Positions 1-5,941 of a DNA stretch of 7,332 nucleotides are shown here, piece after piece. Positions within the stretch are counted from its first letter, which is position 1, and each line of letters starts with the position of its first letter. The stretch comes from Chloroflexota bacterium (GTDB lineage Bacteria; Chloroflexota; Dehalococcoidia; RBG-13-53-26), in assembly GCA_030616195.1 (NCBI GenBank), contig JAUWXW010000078.1, positions 1 through 7,332 of the forward strand. The letters run 5' to 3'. The notes under the pieces were generated by a model. That model was not told the DNA's origin. It did not search any database and was given only the letters and a program-made list of their open reading frames with translations. The position numbers and the translations under genes are program-made.

Positions 1-1
1 A

Positions 2-178
2 GACCCTCAGGCAGCGGAGGAATTTGGTGTAGATTCCCCCACCATGCTGCTGATAGCTGGCAAGACCGACCAAGGGGAATACGTCGTGCACCAACGTTTT
101 GAAGGGACCGTAGACAAAGAGATGCTGAGAAATAGCTTTGATCAGGTGCTCAGTAGTGAAGCACACAATAAGGGCTAG
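2..178 (+). CDS. C-terminal part of a probable thioredoxin-fold protein (5' end outside the window)
   Basis: An open frame runs from the window edge to a TAG at 176-178 and gives 58 residues; the start codon lies upstream. The visible part reads like the last third of a thioredoxin-fold domain. A segment EEFGVDSPTMLLIAG matches the usual pattern of a short helix, a Val, then the cis-proline loop (Ser-Pro-Thr) leading into a hydrophobic strand. A second strand (EYVVHQRFEG) ends in the typical Gly, and a closing amphipathic helix follows (DKEMLRNSFDQVL). The CxxC active site, if present, would lie before the window, so a redox function cannot be confirmed. It is on the same strand as polA, 92 bases upstream of the preferred polA start, but a possible promoter lies between them. 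The fold call is from pattern only; another small alpha/beta domain is possible. Confidence 0.5.
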   Translation, partial: DPQAAEEFGVDSPTMLLIAGKTDQGEYVVHQRFEGTVDKEMLRNSFDQVLSSEAHNKG

Positions 179-210
179 CGATGTGCTGAGGCACGGGTGG
201 GCTCGAACGC

Positions 211-240
211 TTGTTCCCCCCTATACGAATCCTGTAGAAT
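211..240 (+). promoter_or_regulatory. Possible sigma-70 type promoter of polA
   Basis: A TTGTTC box at 211-216 and a TAGAAT box at 235-240 are separated by 18 bases. The -10 box matches the consensus at 5 of 6 positions and the -35 box at 4 of 6. Transcription would begin near 247, leaving about 24 untranslated bases before TTG 271, or only about 9 before TTG 256. This is a by-eye match, and the spacing is one base longer than ideal. Confidence 0.35.
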
Positions 241-270
241 AAGTCATCCAAAGACTTGGCGGGCTATCAG

Positions 271-2973
271 TTGAAAAAGCCACTTCTCTTGCTCTTCGAT
301 GGTCATGCCCTGGTGCACCGCGCCTTCCATGCCTTGCCCCCTCTTTCAGTGAGCAAGACAGGGGAACCGACGGGGGCAGTCTACGGCTTCACCCGCATGC
401 TCCTCAAAGCAATCCAGGACTTGAAGCCCACTCACTGGGCTATCGCTTTCGACCGTCCTGCCCCTACCTTCAGGCATCTGGAGTTTGAAGAATATAAGGC
501 ACAGCGCCCGGAGACGCCTGATGAGTTGCGCCGTCAATTGGGACGGGTGCGTGAAATAGTAGAAGCTCTCAATATCCCAATCTTTGAGCTGGACGGCTAC
601 GAAGCTGATGACCTGCTGGGCACTCTCTCCCGCGAGGCAACTTCTGAGGGTATTGATACCATTATCGTCAGCGGCGACAATGACATGCTTCAGCTTGTTT
701 CCCCCACGGTAAGGGTACTTCTGCCCCAAAGAACCTTCGGGGAGACTACCCTTTATGACACAGACGCAGTGCGCCAGAAATATGACATTGCCCCAGAACA
801 GATTCCCGACTTCAAGGGGCTCAAGGGCGACCCCTCTGATAATATTCCCGGCGTTCCCGGCGTCGGCGAGAAGACAGCCACCAGGCTGATTCAGCTCTTC
901 GGCAGTGTAGAAGGTATCTATGAGCACATCGACGAGGTGACGCCGGTGAAACTGCGGGAGACACTCCTGGCAGAAGGGGGCCTGGCAAAGCAGAGCAAGA
1001 AGCTGGCCACCATTGTCACCGATGCCCCGGTAGATTTCGACCCTGCCTGCTGCCAGAGAAGTGCCTTCGAGCGGAGCAGGCTGGCGCCCCTCTTCCGCGA
1101 GCTGGAGTTCTTTCGCCTGCTCGAAAAGCTGCCAGAAATCACCGGACCGGCTCCGGCAGTGGGTGCAGGCCTGCCGGCTGATAAGGCGGAGTATACTCTG
1201 GTTGACACGCTCTCTGCCCTCAAAGAGCTTGTCGTCAGGCTTTCTCATAGCACCTCCTTTGTCATTCACCCGGTAATGGAACACGAAAAGCCTGGGGCTG
1301 CCGCAATCGCTGGCATAGCCCTGTCTATTCCGGCTGAGGCAGCCTATTACATACCCGTAGGGCACGGGCAGTTGGATACCTTGGGGCAATTGGACTTGCA
1401 GCAAACACTGGACCTGCTTCGACCTCTCCTATCCAATATCCATGTTGCCAAGCTGGCCCACAATGGCAAAGAGGTTATAAACAGGTTGGCGGAATCCAAC
1501 GTCGAGTTGCAAAACCTGGAATTTGACACCATGATCGCTGCCTACCTCCTGGGGGAAAAGTCTCTCGACCTCAAGGCCATGGCCCCGATCAAACTAGGAG
1601 TGGAGATAACGCCTCCGCCGGAACCGTCTGGTCCAAGGCAGCGTCTAATAACCGAAGCCGACTTTCCCCTGGCTGCCAGGCACGCCTGCGACGAAGCCAC
1701 TGTTATCGGCAGGCTGTGCCCGTTATTGCAGACAGAGCTAGAAGAGAAACAGTTGTTGCGGCTATTCAACGAGGTAGAGATGCCCCTAATACCTGTGCTC
1801 GCCCGCATGGAAAGGAACGGTGTTGCCCTGGATACCGACCTTTTGAGGCACATGTCCCAAAGACTGGGCAAACAGCTACTGGAAGTGGAACAAGAGGTCT
1901 ACAGCAATTCAGGACGCAGCTTTAACATTAACTCACCACGGCAACTGGGCGAAGTCCTGTTTGTTGAACTAGGGCTGCCCGGGGCAAAGAAGACCAAGAC
2001 GGGCTACTCCACAGATGCTTCAATCCTGGAAGGACTCAGAGAGGCTCATCCGATAATAAGACCGATCCTGGAGTATCGACAGCTCATGAAGTTGAAGTCC
2101 ACCTACATTGATGCTCTCCCGGCGCTGATCAATCCTGCGACGGGAAGGGTGCATACCAGCTTCAACCAGACTGCCACTGCTACGGGGCGACTCTCCTCCA
2201 GCGAACCGAATCTACAGAATATTCCTATTCGAGGAGAACTGGGCAGGCAGGTGAGGCAAGCCTTTATAGCCAAGCCTCCCTCTTTGTTGATAAGTGGAGA
2301 CTACTCACAAATTGAGCTCCGCATTTTGGCCCATCTTTCCCAGGACCCGCGTCTGCTGGCTGCCTTCAGACAGGACGAGGATATACACGCGGCTACCGCC
2401 GCAGAGGTCTTCGGCGTGGCCGCCACTGAAGTGACCCCAGATATGCGCCGCGTGGCTAAGGTGGTGAACTTCGGCATAATCTACGGGATGAGCGGCTACG
2501 GGTTGGAACAGGCCACCGAGCTTTCTCGGCACGAGGCAGCAGGCTTTATCGCCTCTTACTTCGACAAATATCCCGCGGTGAAGGATTACCTTGAGTCCAC
2601 CAAACAGCAGGCGAGGGAAAAGGGCTACGTAGAAACATTGCTAGGGCGGAGGCGGTATATCCCCGAGCTCCAGTCTCCTAATCGACAGGTGCGGGAGGCA
2701 GCGGAGCGAATGGCCATAAACATGCCGGTCCAGGGCACTGCCGCTGATATTATCAAGCTGGCCATGATCCACCTGCAGAGGGAGATGGACAAGCGTGGGC
2801 TGAAAAGCATGATGATCCTCCAGGTTCACGATGAGCTTCTCTTTGAAGTGCCTCCGGAGGAGCTAGAGGAAATGAAAGGTCTGGCACAAGAGACGATGTC
2901 CCGGGCGATGGAACTGAGCGTCAGCCTAACGGTGGAGGCCAAGGTGGGGAGAAACTGGAGGGACATGGAGTAA
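271..2973 (+). CDS. polA: DNA polymerase I (5' nuclease, inactive proofreading domain, family A polymerase)
   Basis: Family A polymerase that fills gaps and removes RNA primers and damaged strands in repair and lagging-strand synthesis, in the cytoplasm. Numbering here starts at TTG 271 (900 aa). The 5' nuclease domain covers about 1-290, with acidic metal ligands D10, D113/D114, D136/D138 and D187/D190 and the helix-hairpin-helix PGVPGVGEKTA. A 3'-5' exonuclease-like domain follows at about 305-500, but its four catalytic acids appear lost: H333, V335, V402 and E475 stand where E. coli has D355, E357, D424 and D501. The polymerase domain has motif A DYSQIELR (D677), motif B with K730, F734 and Y738, and motif C QVHDELLFE (D854). 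There is no ATG between the in-frame stop at 235-237 and the conserved region. TTG 271 gives MKKPLLLLFDGHALV, which fits the family's usual N-terminus and has GGCGGG six bases upstream. TTG 256 (905 aa) is the alternative. Identity is very sure; the start is less so. Confidence 0.97.
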   Translation: MKKPLLLLFDGHALVHRAFHALPPLSVSKTGEPTGAVYGFTRMLLKAIQDLKPTHWAIAFDRPAPTFRHLEFEEYKAQRPETPDELRRQLGRVREIVEALNIPIFELDGYEADDLLGTLSREATSEGIDTIIVSGDNDMLQLVSPTVRVLLPQRTFGETTLYDTDAVRQKYDIAPEQIPDFKGLKGDPSDNIPGVPGVGEKTATRLIQLFGSVEGIYEHIDEVTPVKLRETLLAEGGLAKQSKKLATIVTDAPVDFDPACCQRSAFERSRLAPLFRELEFFRLLEKLPEITGPAPAVGAGLPADKAEYTLVDTLSALKELVVRLSHSTSFVIHPVMEHEKPGAAAIAGIALSIPAEAAYYIPVGHGQLDTLGQLDLQQTLDLLRPLLSNIHVAKLAHNGKEVINRLAESNVELQNLEFDTMIAAYLLGEKSLDLKAMAPIKLGVEITPPPEPSGPRQRLITEADFPLAARHACDEATVIGRLCPLLQTELEEKQLLRLFNEVEMPLIPVLARMERNGVALDTDLLRHMSQRLGKQLLEVEQEVYSNSGRSFNINSPRQLGEVLFVELGLPGAKKTKTGYSTDASILEGLREAHPIIRPILEYRQLMKLKSTYIDALPALINPATGRVHTSFNQTATATGRLSSSEPNLQNIPIRGELGRQVRQAFIAKPPSLLISGDYSQIELRILAHLSQDPRLLAAFRQDEDIHAATAAEVFGVAATEVTPDMRRVAKVVNFGIIYGMSGYGLEQATELSRHEAAGFIASYFDKYPAVKDYLESTKQQAREKGYVETLLGRRRYIPELQSPNRQVREAAERMAINMPVQGTAADIIKLAMIHLQREMDKRGLKSMMILQVHDELLFEVPPEELEEMKGLAQETMSRAMELSVSLTVEAKVGRNWRDME

Positions 2974-3005
2974 GGACCACACGGAGTGTCAGCCGGAGGG
3001 GAGAA

Positions 3006-3063
3006 TGTAGCGCGAGGCTTTAGCCTCGCCACAAGAAGGCGACCCCTAAAGGGTCGCGCTACA
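3006..3063. repeat. REP-like inverted pair, heads outward (BIME-like element 1)
   Basis: The ends are perfect 10-base inverted repeats: TGTAGCGCGA at 3006-3015 and TCGCGCTACA at 3054-3063. Inside are two hairpins. The first is GCGAGGCT (3012-3019) with AGCCTCGC (3022-3029). The second is GCGACCC (3039-3045) with GGGTCGC (3051-3057). Each half is a GTAG head followed by a GC-rich stem, the hallmark of repetitive extragenic palindromes recognised by RAYT transposases. The two halves are arranged tail to tail with the GTAG heads outermost. It lies 33 bases after the polA stop and has no T-run, so it is not a standard terminator, though it may stabilise the mRNA end. The REP label is by resemblance; copies elsewhere in the genome cannot be seen from here. 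Confidence 0.75.
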
Positions 3064-3092
3064 ATTAGCGTTCCAAGTGCACAGGTTTCGAG

Positions 3093-3179
3093 GTCATTGC
3101 CAGGGGTGCAGCGACGAGGGAGTCTTAGGATAGGGTACAGGACGTTACATCGCTGCCTCTTCACTCCGCTGGCAACGAC
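3093..3179. repeat. Worn palindromic intergenic element
   Basis: The left arm GTCATTGCCAGGGGTG (3093-3108) matches the reverse complement of 3162-3179 at 13 of 16 positions. Next to it CAGCGA (3109-3114) pairs with TCGCTG (3150-3155), leaving a small bulge on the right side. The arms resemble the widespread intergenic palindrome type reading roughly GTCATTGCGAGGAGC with GCAGCGACGA, known from memory in Dehalococcoidia and some other genomes. This copy is degenerate. Translations across it are low-complexity and resemble no family, so no gene is called here. Confidence 0.5.
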
Positions 3180-3225
3180 GAAGGAAGGCTCGAATCCACC
3201 GATCAACAGACTTTGGTGGCCGGGC

Positions 3226-3254
3226 TTGAGGAAACGTGAAATAGACACTACACT
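3226..3254 (+). promoter_or_regulatory. Possible promoter for the first acyl-CoA dehydrogenase gene
   Basis: TTGAGG at 3226-3231 and TACACT at 3249-3254 are separated by 17 bases; each matches the sigma-70 consensus at 4 of 6 positions. The start would be near 3261, about 50 bases before the ATG. A short inverted repeat, CTACC (3253-3257) with GGTAG (3262-3266), sits on the expected start point and could be an operator, but five base pairs is weak evidence. Confidence 0.3.
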
Positions 3255-3311
3255 ACCTATGGGTAGATAGTTGCCCGGTCACTGTGCGCCTGCATCAAAG
3301 GAAGGAAACAG

Positions 3312-4505
3312 ATGGACTATCGCTTTACTGAAGAAGAGGAGGCCTTTCGAAAGGAAGTCCGAGGTTTTCTTCAGGAGGTGTTGCCACCCGATTGGCTCGG
3401 GGTAGACCAGGACATGAATAGCCAAAACGAGTTTGAGGAGGTCTACCAGCTTGGCCTGGAGATAAGACGGAGGTTGGGTGCTAAGGGCTGGCTGGAGATA
3501 AGCTGGCCCAAGGAATACGGAGGCCAAGGCGCCTCTATGAGCAAGCAACTCATCCTGGAGGAGGAGTTATACTACCTGGGAGTGCCGGGGTATGACCAGC
3601 CTACGTTTGGCGTATGTGGGCCGATAATCATGCAACTTGGCACTGAGGAGCAAAAGCAGAGGTTTGTTCTGCCCGTTGCCAGGGGGGAGGTAAAGTGGGC
3701 GGTCGGGATGAGCGAACCGGGTGCTGGCTCAGACTTCGCTTCCCTTCAACTCCGAGCTGAAGAAGACAAAGACTGCTTCATCCTTAACGGACAGAAGGCT
3801 TGGCAGAGCGGCTGTCACATGTCTGATTGGTGCATGTTATATGCCCGGACTGATCCTGATCTTCCCAAGAATCGTGGTATCAGCACTTTCCTAGTCGATC
3901 TCAACAGTCCTGGGATTACCATGCGTCGCGTAGTCTTTATGAGCGGGGTTCCCGCTGCTAATGAGGTCTTCTACGAGAATGTCAGGGTTCCCAAAGAGAA
4001 CTTGCTTGGGGAGAAGAATGGCGGCTGGCGCGTGGCCACCCTCTCCTTTGCTCTTGACAGATTCTGCAGCTTCCAGGAGATTCTGCGCGGGAAAAGGGAT
4101 TTTGAGTGGTTAGTGCAGTATTGCCAGGAGACCCATGCTGACGGGCAGCCTTTAGCCAGGGATCCCCTAATTCGCAACAGGTTGGCTCAGATGGCCATGG
4201 AGATTGAGGTAGGGTGCAACCTGGGCCACAGACTAAGCTGGATGGCGACCCGGGACATGGATGTGGCTACCGAATCCTGCCAACTGAAAGTGCTAGGCGC
4301 CAGCGTTCTTCAGCACCTTGCCAACCTGGGAATGCAAATATTCGGAATCTACGGGCAACTGGATGAGAAATCCAAATGGGCCAGACTGAAAGCCAGGATT
4401 AAGCATATGTATCTCGGCTCACCGGGATGGAGTATCGGTGGAGGCACCAGTGAGGTGTCCAAGAATTTCGTCGCCGCGGTAGGGCTGGGGCTGCCCCGGG
4501 TTTGA
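3312..4505 (+). CDS. Acyl-CoA dehydrogenase, large-subunit type, with Asp at the helix-G catalytic position
   Basis: FAD-dependent enzyme (397 aa) expected to form the alpha-beta double bond in an acyl-CoA thioester, passing electrons to electron-transfer flavoprotein. The N-terminal helical domain covers about 1-128, the beta domain about 129-240 with the flavin-loop motif SEPGAGSD at 134-141, and the C-terminal helical domain the rest. The motif GGGTSEV near 376-382 has Gly377 where medium-chain enzymes have the catalytic Glu. The isovaleryl-CoA dehydrogenase and FadE26 position instead holds Asp249 (in ALDRF), where the third gene has Glu. The R-x-(Q/T)-FG motif that helps bind a neighbour's FAD is replaced by a charged stretch (RDPLIRNRLAQM), as in large subunits of the PimC/FadE26 type. 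ATG 3312 follows AAAGGAAGGA with a five-base gap. Family is certain and large-subunit class likely; substrate is unknown. No signal peptide or membrane segment is seen. Confidence 0.93.
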   Translation: MDYRFTEEEEAFRKEVRGFLQEVLPPDWLGVDQDMNSQNEFEEVYQLGLEIRRRLGAKGWLEISWPKEYGGQGASMSKQLILEEELYYLGVPGYDQPTFGVCGPIIMQLGTEEQKQRFVLPVARGEVKWAVGMSEPGAGSDFASLQLRAEEDKDCFILNGQKAWQSGCHMSDWCMLYARTDPDLPKNRGISTFLVDLNSPGITMRRVVFMSGVPAANEVFYENVRVPKENLLGEKNGGWRVATLSFALDRFCSFQEILRGKRDFEWLVQYCQETHADGQPLARDPLIRNRLAQMAMEIEVGCNLGHRLSWMATRDMDVATESCQLKVLGASVLQHLANLGMQIFGIYGQLDEKSKWARLKARIKHMYLGSPGWSIGGGTSEVSKNFVAAVGLGLPRV

Positions 4506-4629
4506 GGATAAGCGGGCTTTTGCTCCAGCATGAACGCAAGGTAGCTTCTGGTGAGACGGCAATTGTGGGGGTAAACCAGTTTCGACTGGAAAAGGGCCGG
4601 GCCAATGGCAATATAGGCTGTGACGACTA

Positions 4630-4689
4630 TCGCGCCTTGAAAGGCGCTCCTACACACAAGGCAATGTAGGAGCCCCCTTCCGGGGGCGA
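4630..4689. repeat. REP-like inverted pair, heads inward (BIME-like element 2)
   Basis: Two 25-base units lie back to back with a 10-base spacer (4655-4664). The left unit (4630-4654) is inverted and ends in GCTCCTACA; the right unit (4665-4689) begins TGTAGGAGC, its exact 9-base reverse complement. Each carries its own hairpin: GCGCCTT (4632-4638) with AAGGCGC (4641-4647), and GCCCCC (4672-4677) with GGGGGC (4682-4687). Both units end in the tail GCGA. The form (TGTAGGAGC head, GC stem, GCGA tail) closely resembles REPs of Pseudomonas and relatives. The heads face each other, opposite to the element at 3006-3063. The rest of the 238-base gap between the genes holds only a minor hairpin at 4576-4589 (CCAGT-TTCG-ACTGG) without a T-run, and no gene. 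Confidence 0.8.
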
Positions 4690-4743
4690 CTTTGTGGCTT
4701 CAAGATTAAACGGCGTCAAGCATTAGCTACGAGGAGGGAAATC

Positions 4744-5877
4744 ATGAACCTTGATCTGACGGAAGAGCAGCAGATGCTGAAGACCACGGCACGCGACTTC
4801 TTCGAGAAGGAGTTCCCCAAAACCTTGGTCAGGGAGATGGAGGAAGACCCGGCAGGCTACAGTCCCGAGGTGTGGAAGAAGATGGCTGACCTGGGATGGG
4901 TCGGACTGGTAATCCCTGAGGAATACGGCGGTACCGGTCTGGGTTTCATGGACCTGGTTATTCTTCTGGAAGAAATGGGGCGGGCCTGTTTGACTGGCCC
5001 CTTCTTTTCCACCGCCGTCCTCTGCACCCTACCCATCATGGCTGCCGGCAGCGAACAACTGAAACAGGAGTTCTTGCCCAGGATAGCCAACGGCGAGATG
5101 GTCCTTTCCCTGGCCTTGACCGAACCCAGTGCCACTTATGAGGCTGCTGGGATTGCCACTAAAGCGGCGCCTGAAAAAGATACTTATGTTCTCAACGGCA
5201 CCAAGCTTTTCACTCACGATGCTCATATTGCCGATTACCTTCTCTGCGTAGCCAGGAGCAAGGTCTGGTCCGCGCCCGAAGACGGGATCAGCCTTTTTCT
5301 GGTAGATGTCAACAGCCCTGGGATAAAGATCAGCCCATTGGAAGCCATCGCCGATGACAAGCAGAACGAGGTTGTCTTCGAAAACGTGGTGGTGCCGGAG
5401 AGATATCTGCTTGGCGAGCTAAATCAAGGTTGGCCGGTAGTGAAGCGGCTCCTGGAGCAGGCCGCTATGGCTAAATGCGCCGAGATGGTAGGTGGTGCTG
5501 ATTGGGTGGTGGAAGCCACCGTTGCCTATGCCAAGGAAAGAGTGCAGTATGGTCGGGCCATTGGCAGCTTTGGTAACATCCAGCATTCGCTGGCTGACAT
5601 GTGGACCGAGGTTAACATAGCCAAGAGAATGGCCTACTACACTGCCTGGGTGGTAGACCAGGGACTTCCGTGTAGCATGGAAGTGGCTATGGCCAAGGCA
5701 TTGGTAAACGAAGCTTATAAGCACTCCACTCGCGTGGCAGTGCAGTTACATGGTGGTATCGGTACCACCAGAGACCACGACGTGGGACTGTATTACAGAC
5801 GGGCGAGACAGGCGGCGCTCCTTTTCGGGGATTCCGATTCCTGTCGGGAGATGGTAGCTCAGGAAATGGGCCTGTAG
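4744..5877 (+). CDS. Acyl-CoA dehydrogenase family protein, small-subunit type, probably without its own catalytic base
   Basis: ACAD-fold protein of 377 aa: N-terminal helical domain about 1-120, beta domain about 121-225 (TEPSATYE at 126-133 in place of the usual SEPxAGSD), and C-terminal helices. It appears to lack both known catalytic acids. The medium-chain Glu position is Phe361 in LFGDSDSCRE, and the helix-G position is Ala240. It keeps R266-VQYG and Q280 (NIQHSLADM), the motif that in this superfamily reaches across to the FAD of a partner subunit, and the QLHGGIG segment. This is the pattern of small subunits such as PimD or FadE27. The likely role is therefore a partner that completes the flavin site of a large subunit, either neighbour being a candidate. 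ATG 4744 has GAGGAGG at 4731-4737, six bases away. Family is certain; the non-catalytic role is inferred by hand alignment. Confidence 0.92.
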   Translation: MNLDLTEEQQMLKTTARDFFEKEFPKTLVREMEEDPAGYSPEVWKKMADLGWVGLVIPEEYGGTGLGFMDLVILLEEMGRACLTGPFFSTAVLCTLPIMAAGSEQLKQEFLPRIANGEMVLSLALTEPSATYEAAGIATKAAPEKDTYVLNGTKLFTHDAHIADYLLCVARSKVWSAPEDGISLFLVDVNSPGIKISPLEAIADDKQNEVVFENVVVPERYLLGELNQGWPVVKRLLEQAAMAKCAEMVGGADWVVEATVAYAKERVQYGRAIGSFGNIQHSLADMWTEVNIAKRMAYYTAWVVDQGLPCSMEVAMAKALVNEAYKHSTRVAVQLHGGIGTTRDHDVGLYYRRARQAALLFGDSDSCREMVAQEMGL

Positions 5878-5941
5878 CTTTGGGGTGCAGGAGGCCCGAT
5901 GAACGCGGCTGTCGAAGGAAGACGTTAAAGGAGGGACTGGG

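Noticed and set aside
346..1404. Open frame of 352 codons on the - strand inside polA
   Set aside because: It lies wholly antisense to a strongly conserved polA region, its translation shows no recognisable domain, and long antisense frames are common opposite GC-rich coding sequence.
3184..3202. GGCTCGAATCC, like the T-arm of a tRNA
   Set aside because: The flanking bases do not form the T-stem, and no acceptor, D or anticodon arm can be built around it. A similar GGCTCGAACGC at 200-210 also lacks a tRNA body.
2986..3270. Open frame of 94 codons after polA, and a 140-codon frame on the - strand at 2826-3248
   Set aside because: Both run through the REP-like pair and the worn palindrome; the translations are Arg/Ser-rich without family features, so the repeats explain them better.
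4576..4589. Hairpin CCAGT-TTCG-ACTGG after the first dehydrogenase gene
   Set aside because: Only five base pairs, followed by AAAAGGG rather than a T-run, so it is not supported as a terminator.
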